Assembly: GCA_938001995.1 (NCBI GenBank)
Contig: CALLAV010000035.1
Coordinates: 1 to 5,971, forward strand
Source: an uncultured Amylibacter sp.
GTDB taxonomy: Bacteria; Pseudomonadota; Alphaproteobacteria; Rhodobacterales; Rhodobacteraceae
Length of the DNA stretch: 5,971 nt
Direction: 5' to 3'
Of the stretch, positions 1 through 5,971 are shown in pieces; within the stretch, counting starts at the first letter, position 1, and every line of letters begins with the position of its first letter. Below the pieces are notes generated by a model. That model searched no databases. It saw only the letters and a list, made by a program, of their open reading frames with translations, and was not told the origin of the DNA. A program made the translations under genes and the position numbers.

Positions 1-1188
1 CCGCTCGCCAAAATTGACGGGATCGACGCGCTGATGACAGGGCACAGCCACCTTGTCTTCCCGTCCGAAAAATATGCCGACTTCGCAGGCGTGGACGCGG
101 CCAAAGGCACGATCCACGGCAAGCCAGCCTCCATGGGCGGCTTCTGGGGATCGCACCTCGGCGTGATTGATCTGATGCTGGAAAAATCAGGCAACGAATG
201 GCAGTTGGTCACGTCCAGCACGGAAGCCCGCCCCATTTCCATGCGCGACGAAAACCGCAAAACCGTGGCGCTGGTCGAAAGCGTGCCAGCTGTCGAGGCC
301 TCCGTTCAGGCCGAACACGACGCCACCCTTGCCTATGTGCGCCGATCTGTCGGGCAAACCTCCGCCCCCTTGCACAGCTACTTTGCGCTCGTCGCCGATG
401 ACCCATCCGTACAAATCGTCAGCCAAGCCCAAACATGGTACATCACCGAAATGATGAAAGGGACGGAATGGGAAGGTTTGCCCATCCTGTCCGCCGCTGC
501 CCCGTTCAAGGCAGGTGGTCGTGGTGGTCCTGACTATTACACCGACGTGCCAAAGGGTGATGTAGCGATCAAAAACGTGTCAGACCTGTACCTTTATCCA
601 AACACCGTGCGCGCGGTGAAGGTGACGGGCGCACAGGTCAAAGGCTGGTTGGAACGCTCCGCTGGTATGTTTAACCAAGTCGAGACGGGAAAGGCGGATC
701 AACTGCTGTTGAACCCAGAATTCCCATCCTACAACTTTGATGTGATGGACGGTGTGACCTATCAAATCGACATCTCGCAGCCGTCCCGTTTTGACAGTAA
801 GGGCGAACTGCTGGATGCCAACTCCAGCCGTATCGTCGACCTGATGTTTGATGGAAAACCCGTCACGGATGACATGGAATTCATCGTCGCCACCAACAAC
901 TACCGCGCAAGCGGCGGTGGGGCCTTTCCAGGGGCAAAAGGCGATACGATCATCTTTGAAGGACCAGACACCAACCGCGACGTAATCGTGCGCTACATCG
1001 TGGAAAAAGGCACGATCAACCCAAGTGCCGATGCCAATTGGTCGTTCAAACCACTGGCGGATACATCCGTTCTGTTTGACACAGGGCCTAAGGGCAAGGA
1101 CCGCATCACAGATGTAAAAGGCGTAAGCATCGAACCCGCTGGCGATGGCCCAGACGGGTTCGCCCGCTATCGCATCACGCTCAACTAA
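1..1188 (+). CDS. cpdB: 2',3'-cyclic-nucleotide 2'-phosphodiesterase/3'-nucleotidase, C-terminal part (5' end outside window)
   Basis: This is the last 395 residues of a gene that enters from the left edge in frame 1 and stops at TAA 1186-1188. The family is periplasmic: it hydrolyses 2',3'-cyclic nucleotides to 3'-nucleotides and then to nucleosides plus phosphate, which salvages RNA breakdown products. The end of the metallophosphatase domain is visible: a TGHSH motif at bases 37-51 supplies metal-binding histidines, followed by the typical KPASMGGFWGSHLGVIDL segment (bases 121-174). The 5'-nucleotidase C-terminal domain follows, with NTVRAVKVTGAQVKGWLERS (601-660), FPSYNFDVMDGVTYQID (721-771) and FIVATNNYRASGGGAFPG (880-933), the last two belonging to the substrate pocket of this fold. 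E. coli CpdB has about 650 residues, so roughly 60% is present. The signal peptide and first metal ligands are off the edge. No frameshift is seen. UshA-type 5'-nucleotidase is the nearest alternative but fits the motifs less well. Confidence 0.93.
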   Translation, partial: PLAKIDGIDALMTGHSHLVFPSEKYADFAGVDAAKGTIHGKPASMGGFWGSHLGVIDLMLEKSGNEWQLVTSSTEARPISMRDENRKTVALVESVPAVEASVQAEHDATLAYVRRSVGQTSAPLHSYFALVADDPSVQIVSQAQTWYITEMMKGTEWEGLPILSAAAPFKAGGRGGPDYYTDVPKGDVAIKNVSDLYLYPNTVRAVKVTGAQVKGWLERSAGMFNQVETGKADQLLLNPEFPSYNFDVMDGVTYQIDISQPSRFDSKGELLDANSSRIVDLMFDGKPVTDDMEFIVATNNYRASGGGAFPGAKGDTIIFEGPDTNRDVIVRYIVEKGTINPSADANWSFKPLADTSVLFDTGPKGKDRITDVKGVSIEPAGDGPDGFARYRITLN

Positions 1189-1198
1189 ACAAACAATA

Positions 1199-1218
1199 GG
1201 TGGCCTTCACGGGCCACC
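1199..1218 (-). terminator. Hairpin terminator between convergent genes
   Basis: There is a perfect 7-bp GC-rich stem, GGTGGCC and GGCCACC, around a 6-base loop (1206-1211). On the minus strand the stem is followed by TATTGTTTGTTTAG, a T-rich tail, so it fits an intrinsic terminator of the small secreted-protein gene, whose stop codon lies 15 bases upstream. On the plus strand no T run follows, so for cpdB, which stops 10 bases before the stem, it would be at best a weak or Rho-assisted end. Confidence 0.7.
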
Positions 1219-1233
1219 CAAACCAGTCTCGGG

Positions 1234-1560
1234 TTACTTTTTCAAGGCTGCGCGTGCTGCGTTCATATCGCAGGTATGCTTGCCAGTTTTTGCACCGCCA
1301 CGCCCACGCACGACGCCATCGTTGCCCAGCAACGCAGATTCCCCTTGATAGCTTAAACGAATTGATCCATCGCTTTGAACCTCGCTTTGCAGGCTGAACC
1401 CGCCACCGCGCACGCGGCCTTTTTTGAATGAAAAAGTCATCTGGCCAAAAGAAGTTCCGCCTTTGCATTTGTAGGCCCCAGCTGCATGTGCAGGCGCGCT
1501 TGAAAACGCGCCAAATGCCAGAACGCCAACGGCTACCATACCACCAAAAATCGATTTCAT
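1234..1560 (-). CDS. Small secreted protein of unknown function, two cysteines
   Basis: The product has 108 residues and I do not recognise the family. The start at ATG 1560 is chosen because AAAGGAGA lies 5 bases upstream and the protein then begins with a classic Sec signal peptide: MK, a hydrophobic core at about residues 4-20, and APAHA before a likely cleavage after Ala26. An upstream in-frame ATG at 1608 would add 16 residues and spoil the signal. The mature part, about 82 residues, is basic and glycine-rich (KKGRVRGGGF, VRGRGGAKTGK). Its only cysteines are near the two ends (Cys32, Cys97), which suggests one disulfide closing a small beta-rich periplasmic domain. It has its own candidate promoter and a terminator, so it is probably a single-gene unit. 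Being a real gene is well supported; function is unknown. Confidence 0.85.
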   Translation of the reverse strand: MKSIFGGMVAVGVLAFGAFSSAPAHAAGAYKCKGGTSFGQMTFSFKKGRVRGGGFSLQSEVQSDGSIRLSYQGESALLGNDGVVRGRGGAKTGKHTCDMNAARAALKK

Positions 1561-1565
1561 TGTTA

Positions 1566-1573
1566 TCTCCTTT
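1566..1573 (-). promoter_or_regulatory. Ribosome binding site of the small secreted-protein gene
   Basis: The minus strand reads AAAGGAGA, a near-complete Shine-Dalgarno sequence, 5 bases before ATG 1560. It decides the start in favour of the signal-peptide form over the longer frame from 1608. Confidence 0.85.
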
Positions 1574-1588
1574 GCGACTATCCAAAGA

Positions 1589-1617
1589 CTAAAACACAAA
1601 GCCGCCAATGCTGTCTA
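1589..1617 (-). promoter_or_regulatory. Candidate sigma-70 promoter of the small secreted-protein gene
   Basis: On the minus strand TAGACA (1612-1617, five of six matches to the -35 consensus) is separated by exactly 17 bases from TTTTAG (1589-1594, only three of six matches to the -10). Transcription would begin about 20 bases before ATG 1560, leaving just the ribosome binding site in the leader. The spacing is good but the -10 is weak, so this is tentative. Confidence 0.35.
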
Positions 1618-1626
1618 GCACGCCGC

Positions 1627-1847
1627 TCACATCGACATGTTCGAACAATCAAACGCATGCCGAACGTTCATTGGGTCATACATCAAAAGCTTCGCAACAT
1701 CGTGGTCTTCTATCACCGCCTGATACCGCGCCGAACAATAGCCACGTGCGCGATCCATCACCGATTGAGGTACTGGGACACATTGCTTTTCGCATCCTCT
1801 GTATTCAAAGACGCCTGTTAACGGTCATCTTTGAACAGCGCGGTCAT
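1627..1847 (-). pseudogene. Small cysteine-containing gene with an apparent one-base frameshift
   Basis: An ATG at 1845-1847 overlaps the TGA of the upstream oxygenase gene (ATGA), a usual sign of translational coupling. It reads MTALFKDDR and hits TAA at 1818-1820. In the -1 frame an open stretch starts right there and runs to TGA 1627-1629, reading LTGVFEYRGCEKQCVPVPQS, then V and MDRARGYCSARYQAVIEDHD, then VAKLLMYDPMNVRHAFDCSN and MSM. Restoring one T (CGT TTA ACA for CGT TAA CA) gives a 73-residue protein with cysteines at about 19, 23, 38 and 68, no signal peptide and ordinary codon use. The stop of the second frame (1825-1827) and of the first (1818-1820) confine the break to about ten bases. 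There is no X XXY YYZ slippery heptamer, so recoding is unlikely; a mutation or a sequencing error fits better. An intact 43-residue frame from ATG 1758 is possible but lacks a ribosome binding site. I do not recognise the family. Confidence 0.5.
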
Positions 1848-2629
1848 GATGCACGCCCATAAAAACCAACGCGTTCTTCTTCTGAAAACATCACATCTGG
1901 CGTTTCGTAATAGGAAAATACCGCAATCACCCGCGCACTGTCTCCCTCAACGGGTGTCACACGATGCGCTGTGTTCTTACCCGCAAACACATTTAACGTT
2001 CCCTCTGACAACTCTATCTGGCGCGGCGTGTCTTGGCCTTGCAACAAGGCCGTGACACCGTCGTAATTCGGATCTTCGTCACTGCGCAAATCGGACCGAT
2101 ATTCAAACGCGCCGCCCTGATCAGGGGCCTGCAACAATAGTGTCGTGGTGAATTCAGACCGATCAAAATGCCAGTTGAGCGCCTGTCCCGCACCATAAGA
2201 CATTACATTCACACGCGCCAACGGATCCCCCATCGTAAAAAGCTGATCCTTACCCATGCACGCAGCCAAAAACGCGATGAACGGCGGCCATTCATACAAC
2301 CGCATCAATGCACCCTGTCCCAATTGATCCGCACACAACGTTCGATTTGACGTTTCAAATTGCGCCAACGCCGGGTGATCGTCAGACAGCTCTGGGATCG
2401 ACCTCTTAAAATAGATGTTGTGACTGCGAGTGTGCGAAAAACTTTCGGAGTTAAATTTTGACGCAAGGCTCTGCGCGGCTTGTGACGCGACGCGGGGATG
2501 CATCATGCCGTGCAGATTAAACATCCCGTGTTCCACCAAATCAGCGCGACATTGCGCGACCAAAGCGTCCCATGCGGGGGAGCCAGTTTGATCAATCGGA
2601 AAGCGGGTCAGGTCGAGGATGTCTTGCAT
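1844..2629 (-). CDS. 2-oxoglutarate/Fe(II)-dependent oxygenase (related to the HalD/BesD group)
   Basis: The protein has 261 residues counted from ATG 2629. The core shows the jelly-roll iron-binding pattern: HFDRSEFTTTLLLQ gives His154 and Asp156, GKNTAHRVTPVEGDSARVIAVF gives distal His222 and Arg233, the likely 2-oxoglutarate carboxylate anchor. Such enzymes couple decarboxylation of 2-oxoglutarate to hydroxylation of a substrate. The sequence style (DILDL start, GMFNLHGMM, DQGGAFEYR) recalls the family annotated as HalD/BesD, which acts on free amino acids. Halogenases of that group have Gly where this protein has Asp156, so I infer a hydroxylase; the substrate is unknown. The protein is cytoplasmic, without signal or membrane segments. 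The frame also allows TTG 2650 (268 residues). Neither start has a clear ribosome binding site; ATG is preferred because it begins directly at MQDILDL. The gene follows the peptidase gene by 52 bases (31 for TTG) and overlaps a broken small gene at its stop. Confidence 0.85.
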   Translation of the reverse strand: MQDILDLTRFPIDQTGSPAWDALVAQCRADLVEHGMFNLHGMMHPRVASQAAQSLASKFNSESFSHTRSHNIYFKRSIPELSDDHPALAQFETSNRTLCADQLGQGALMRLYEWPPFIAFLAACMGKDQLFTMGDPLARVNVMSYGAGQALNWHFDRSEFTTTLLLQAPDQGGAFEYRSDLRSDEDPNYDGVTALLQGQDTPRQIELSEGTLNVFAGKNTAHRVTPVEGDSARVIAVFSYYETPDVMFSEEERVGFYGRAS

Positions 2630-2681
2630 ACCGTCAGTTTGCGTCGGCAAAGCCCAACACGCTTTTCCAAAAACGACACGC

Positions 2682-3800
2682 CTATTTGCAAATATTGCGC
2701 AGCGCGCGCCATTCTTGGGGTGTCAAAACAGGTTCATACGCCTGCTCGCCGATCACATCTGCGGCCACGGCTGCCGCGGCACGTCCGTCCAAATTCGGGT
2801 GGCTCGCAAGATGAGACATCAATCCCGTTTGCCCGCCGTGTTCTTCTTTCAGGGTACGAAAGAACATTGCAAAGGACGCAGACGGTAGGTTCGCATCTGC
2901 CATCAACTGATGGGCAAATTCATCCGCACCTGACTCCGCTCCTTGTGCATATTGCGCAGAAATCAGCTTTTCCGTCAGCGCCAGCGCCATAAAGCCGCCC
3001 GCAAAATCCCCGAACACCATTCCTAAAATACCAACAGACCCAGCAGAGCGCAGCGTTAGGCGCATAGGGTCGCGGTTCACCACATGACCGATTTCATGAC
3101 CCAGAACACCCGCAACTTCCTCCGGGCTGCGGGCCGCATCAAGCAAGCCTTCGAACAGCACAACCTGACCGCCTGGAACGGCGAAAGCATTAATCATCTC
3201 GTGATCGAATACCTGCACCTTCAGATCGTATGGTATCTCGGTCGTACCAACCATGCGCTTCGTCATCTTTTGCAACGCCAACAAACCTTCAGGGTTTTCG
3301 CAGGCTAGATCGTTTTCGTCGGACCCACCCAGAAACCGATGGATTTGGTTCATCGAGACGTCGCCCAGCGCAACCTCGCGTTCGATGGGGATCATGGTTG
3401 CCAATTGGTTTGACAGCGCAGGCAGGATCACGAACATAATCACAACCACGGACGCCACTGCCCCCGTAGACCAAACCACCAATTGCCGCCACTTGGATTT
3501 CTTCACCACAACCTTGCCAAGGTTGGGCGCATTGTCGCGAACAATCTGCGCAGCATTCGCCTCAAGCAGGATCAGCCGCGCAATACCGTCTTGCCCAAGG
3601 CTAAGGACAATCCCTTCGGCGCGGGCCTGTTCCCGCACTTCGCGCAGTTCTGCCAATGGCCAGATTTCCTCGGACGTGTTGTCTGATTGGATCACCAAAA
3701 CCGATGTGTTGTGCCGTGTTTCCAACGTCACAGTTACAGGCAGTTGCCGCGCCGATTTCCCGTCGAAATATTTGCCCTCGGCTGGTGCATTCATATCCAT
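2682..3800 (-). CDS. Membrane-anchored M48 family zinc metallopeptidase
   Basis: The product has 372 residues. The zinc site is plain: HEIGH at 235-239 and Glu289 in ESGAD (usual form ExEAD) as third ligand. NAFAVPGG (204-211) and SHPNLDGR (333-340) are further M48 landmarks. The N-terminal 90 residues (KYFDGKSARQLPVTV, later IWPLAELREV) form a small soluble domain often found before M48 domains next to YjgN-family proteins. Then come a basic stretch (KKSKWRQ, 100-106) and one membrane helix at about 108-130. By the positive-inside rule the small domain is cytoplasmic and the peptidase faces the periplasm. Similar periplasmic M48 enzymes act in envelope protein quality control; the substrate here is unknown. 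Start ATG 3800 is backed by AAGGGGA six bases upstream; ATG 3794 is an alternative. Eleven bases separate it from the upstream yjgN-like stop, so the two are cotranscribed and probably work together. Confidence 0.92.
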   Translation of the reverse strand: MDMNAPAEGKYFDGKSARQLPVTVTLETRHNTSVLVIQSDNTSEEIWPLAELREVREQARAEGIVLSLGQDGIARLILLEANAAQIVRDNAPNLGKVVVKKSKWRQLVVWSTGAVASVVVIMFVILPALSNQLATMIPIEREVALGDVSMNQIHRFLGGSDENDLACENPEGLLALQKMTKRMVGTTEIPYDLKVQVFDHEMINAFAVPGGQVVLFEGLLDAARSPEEVAGVLGHEIGHVVNRDPMRLTLRSAGSVGILGMVFGDFAGGFMALALTEKLISAQYAQGAESGADEFAHQLMADANLPSASFAMFFRTLKEEHGGQTGLMSHLASHPNLDGRAAAAVAADVIGEQAYEPVLTPQEWRALRNICK

Positions 3801-3806
3801 AAACCG

Positions 3807-3813
3807 TCCCCTT
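3807..3813 (-). promoter_or_regulatory. Ribosome binding site of the M48 peptidase gene, overlapping the upstream stop
   Basis: The minus strand reads AAGGGGA, six bases before ATG 3800. Its first two bases are the last two of the TAA (3812-3814) that ends the yjgN-like gene. Ribosomes finishing that gene therefore stop at the entry site of the peptidase gene, which suggests coupled translation. Confidence 0.75.
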
Positions 3814-5104
3814 AAATCGCCGCACCAACGTCCAGCGCATCAGCAAAGCCTTCGGCTTCGACCATTTCATCACGCGAGCGTTGCTGAATATCATCAAGCG
3901 CCTCTGGGTTCAAAATCTGTGTTTCTTGCACATAATGTTCAAGCACAGGTTGGCTTACAAAGATCATACCAAAGACCCCGTAACTTAGCAGCATGGCCAG
4001 ATACCCAAGCACAAAGATCCCAATGCCGATGTAAAACCCCACGCTTATATTTTCTGGATCAAACAGTTGTTCCCCTTGTGACAACAGATCGAGCGTCGTC
4101 AAACCCATAAAGTTGGACGCGACAATCGAAAATGCGGAAAACACCAGACCCGCGCACGTGGAGGCCAACAACGCGCCGAGCACATAGGTCCAAAACACTT
4201 TGGCCGCGCGCGGGGCCGTCACAAAACCGACCTTCTCGCCCAGTTTTTTCTGATCGCCCAAAATTTGAAAACTAACCACTGCGTAATAGGCGAAGGCGTA
4301 ATAGAACCACGCCACCCCAACGAAGACAAAGATCAGCACCACATATTGCTCGCTCATCAAGACCAAAGCACCAGGGACAAGAATGAGTCCCGCTGCAATG
4401 AAGTAGTGTTTCATGGCGGGATAAAGGCTGGTCCATTTGCCGCCCTGCACGAACTTTGTGTTGCCGTACCATGTGCGATCAATTCTGTATTTTTCGAGCC
4501 AGAACGTTTGGCGCGGCAACAATAACCCGAGCGTCACAATGGTCAGGATAGAATGCCCAATGGCCCGCCAAACATAGCCCCACGCCGCTGCGTCCACACC
4601 AAACCGCACGCCCCGCCAACGGGTGCGTGACAGGATATAGCGCCGCGCACGATACTGCGCGTAAAAGATAAACGGGATCACCGCCAACAAGGTGGCTTGG
4701 CTGAACAGAATCTGCATGGCTTGCGCCTCTGGTCCTTCACCACCCGAAAAAATGGATAGACCAACGAACGACAAGATCACTTGAAACAGCCCCAGATAAA
4801 TCGCCAGAAACGCCACCGCGATCAAAAAGCCCAGCAGTTTTTCCAACCCATTGCCCGTGTATTCCATCGGGTCACCGCCAGGTGCTGTGGCCGACCAGAA
4901 GTACTTGCGAATGCGGGTCTTGGCCCAGAACCTATAAAAGCCAAGGGTGATTAGTGTCAGTATAGCCGTTTTCAGCGCCAGCCAAAACAGCGGCCCTTGC
5001 TCACCGCGATACTGCAAATCCATTGGTGGACTTGCCGCCGTCGCAACACGCGTGTCTTCTTGCGTGAGACGCGCAAACGGATCGTTGGAAAAATCACTGC
5101 TCAT
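3812..5104 (-). CDS. YjgN family (DUF898) multi-pass inner-membrane protein
   Basis: The product has 430 residues (E. coli YjgN has about 400). Hydrophobic segments lie at roughly 39-58, 89-117, 132-150, 182-198, 232-250, 253-279, 302-330 and 357-385, about eight helices. The family signature appears as a repeated unit: a helix ending ILTLITLGFYRFWAKTRIRKYFW (49-70) recurs as ILTIVTLGLLLPRQTFWLEKYRI (186-208). Aromatic and basic tails follow: YFWSATAPGGDPMEYTG (68-84), YILSRTRWRGVRFG (156-169) and YRIDRTWYGNTKF (206-218). The first 35 residues are polar and the last 35 acidic, both probably cytoplasmic. The molecular function of the family is not established. Start ATG 5104 has GAGGG six bases upstream. 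The gene begins 74 bases after parC with no clear terminator between, and is the first gene of the yjgN-like, peptidase, oxygenase row. Confidence 0.92.
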   Translation of the reverse strand: MSSDFSNDPFARLTQEDTRVATAASPPMDLQYRGEQGPLFWLALKTAILTLITLGFYRFWAKTRIRKYFWSATAPGGDPMEYTGNGLEKLLGFLIAVAFLAIYLGLFQVILSFVGLSIFSGGEGPEAQAMQILFSQATLLAVIPFIFYAQYRARRYILSRTRWRGVRFGVDAAAWGYVWRAIGHSILTIVTLGLLLPRQTFWLEKYRIDRTWYGNTKFVQGGKWTSLYPAMKHYFIAAGLILVPGALVLMSEQYVVLIFVFVGVAWFYYAFAYYAVVSFQILGDQKKLGEKVGFVTAPRAAKVFWTYVLGALLASTCAGLVFSAFSIVASNFMGLTTLDLLSQGEQLFDPENISVGFYIGIGIFVLGYLAMLLSYGVFGMIFVSQPVLEHYVQETQILNPEALDDIQQRSRDEMVEAEGFADALDVGAAI

Positions 5105-5110
5105 GATCTG

Positions 5111-5115
5111 CCCTC
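5111..5115 (-). promoter_or_regulatory. Ribosome binding site of the yjgN-like gene
   Basis: The minus strand reads GAGGG, six bases before ATG 5104. This supports that start for the membrane protein. Confidence 0.65.
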
Positions 5116-5178
5116 AAAATTCTTGTTTTTATTGGGCACAACCATGCGCCGAACGGATTAAAATATCAAAAGGTATTA

Positions 5179-5971
5179 TTAGAACTTGTTGTCACGCGGG
5201 AAGCCACGTGGCGCCATACGCCCTGCACTTGCCCGTTTGCCCGTCCATTCGTCGAGTTCAGTTTCCGTCCGCGTCCGCCCCGCTGGATCGAGCCAGCTCA
5301 GACCCTCTGACCGCACAAATGTGGTGGCATCGTTCAACCCGCCGTCTTTGTACTTTTGCAAACGCACACCTTTGCCGCGCCCCATTTCTGGCAGCTCTTC
5401 AATCGGGAACACGAGCACTTTGCGGTTCTCGCCGACCACAGCCACATGATCCCCCGCCACAGGCGAACAGACCAGCGCACGCACGTCACCTTTGACGTTC
5501 AGAACCTGTTTGCCTGTGCGTGTTTGCGCAATGACGTCATCTTCAGAAACGATAAACCCATCGCCCGCCGTGCTGGCTACCAGCAATTTCCGGCCCGCTT
5601 TATGCAAGAACAAGTCAACCATTTCGACCTCGTTGGGCAGGTCAACAATAAGGCGTACAGGTTCGCCCATGCCGCGCCCACCCGGTAGTGTGGAACAGCC
5701 AAGCGTATAGAACCGCCCGTTAGATCCCATCAACAACAACTTATCCGTGGTTTCCGCGTGGAACAGGAACCGTCCTTCGTCGCCGTCCTTGAACTTTAAC
5801 TCTTGGGTCAGATCAATGTGGCCCTTCATGGCCCTGATCCAGCCCATCTTGGAACAGACAATCGTAATCGGCTCACGCTCGATCATTGCTTCCAACGGCA
5901 CTTCTTCGAACTCTGGCGCATCCGCCAATTCCGTGCGCCGCTCGCCGCCTTTGGTCTTTTTCCCGAACTTC
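5179..5971 (-). CDS. parC: DNA topoisomerase IV subunit A, C-terminal part (5' end outside window)
   Basis: The last 263 or so codons are present, open to the right edge and ending at TAA 5179-5181. ParC pairs with ParE in the type II topoisomerase that separates linked daughter chromosomes. The right edge begins with KFGKKTKGGERRTEL, a segment typical of alphaproteobacterial ParC, after which the C-terminal beta-pinwheel follows. Blade-like repeats can be read: CSKMGWIRAMKGH, GSNGRFYTLGCSTLPGGRG, STAGDGFIVSEDD and GENRKVLVFPIEELP. Degenerate GyrA-box-like loops occur (GGRGMGEPVRLIV, and GRGKGVRLQ at bases 5356-5382), but no canonical QRRGGKG box, which favours ParC over GyrA. The DNA-cleaving tyrosine domain is off the edge. 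A TTG at 5926-5928 is an internal Leu codon, not the start. No terminator hairpin is seen in the 74 AT-rich bases after it. Confidence 0.92.
   Translation of the reverse strand, partial: KFGKKTKGGERRTELADAPEFEEVPLEAMIEREPITIVCSKMGWIRAMKGHIDLTQELKFKDGDEGRFLFHAETTDKLLLMGSNGRFYTLGCSTLPGGRGMGEPVRLIVDLPNEVEMVDLFLHKAGRKLLVASTAGDGFIVSEDDVIAQTRTGKQVLNVKGDVRALVCSPVAGDHVAVVGENRKVLVFPIEELPEMGRGKGVRLQKYKDGGLNDATTFVRSEGLSWLDPAGRTRTETELDEWTGKRASAGRMAPRGFPRDNKF

Noticed and set aside
1181..1585. Minus-strand 134-codon frame overlapping the small secreted-protein gene
   Set aside because: It is rich in Trp and Arg like a frame shadow, runs through the terminator hairpin into cpdB, and lacks a ribosome binding site. 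The overlapping frame has a signal peptide and a strong site.
1818..1827. Programmed -1 ribosomal frameshift in the small gene
   Set aside because: The zero-frame codons GAC CGT TAA contain no slippery heptamer, and I see no strong stem just downstream. A lost base is simpler.
1608..1862. Plus-strand 84-codon frame in the gap between the oxygenase and the small secreted-protein gene
   Set aside because: It has no ribosome binding site and a composition unlike a folded protein. It runs antisense to the frameshifted small gene, which explains the space better.
3253..4110. Plus-strand 285-codon frame
   Set aside because: It lies antisense to the peptidase and yjgN-like genes, both of which have clear family motifs. 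Its translation is low-complexity Ser/Arg/Pro-rich shadow.
5105..5178. parC terminator or yjgN promoter in the 74-base gap
   Set aside because: The gap is AT-rich, but I find no stem with a T run and no -35/-10 pair good enough to report.
4947..5495. Plus-strand 182-codon frame
   Set aside because: It is antisense to the start of the yjgN-like gene and to parC, with no recognisable motif.

Overview
The window looks like chromosomal DNA of an alphaproteobacterium, most likely a marine Rhodobacterales (Roseobacter-group) species of moderate GC. I infer this from the protein sequences (ParC, CpdB, a YjgN-family protein next to an M48 peptidase) and the codon use. No rRNA, tRNA, CRISPR array, insertion sequence or phage gene is visible.

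Layout: the left edge holds the 3' two thirds of a plus-strand gene for a periplasmic 2',3'-cyclic-nucleotide 2'-phosphodiesterase/3'-nucleotidase (CpdB type). It converges on a minus-strand gene for a small secreted protein with two cysteines. A hairpin with a T-rich tail (on the minus strand) lies between them. Everything right of that is on the minus strand. In transcription order, from right to left, it holds: the C-terminal third of ParC (topoisomerase IV subunit A); a 74-base AT-rich gap; a multi-pass YjgN/DUF898 membrane protein; an M48 zinc metallopeptidase with one N-terminal membrane anchor, 11 bases later; a 2-oxoglutarate/Fe(II) oxygenase with an HxD...H metal triad; and a short cysteine-containing reading frame whose ATG overlaps the oxygenase stop (ATGA) but which is broken by an apparent one-base frameshift.

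The yjgN-like gene, the peptidase, the oxygenase and the broken small gene are closely spaced and co-oriented, so they look like one operon. The membrane protein and peptidase probably work together at the inner membrane. The link of the oxygenase to that pair is only by position. The least expected item is the small gene at 1627-1847. It does not appear as a single open reading frame and shows up only when two minus-strand frames are joined.
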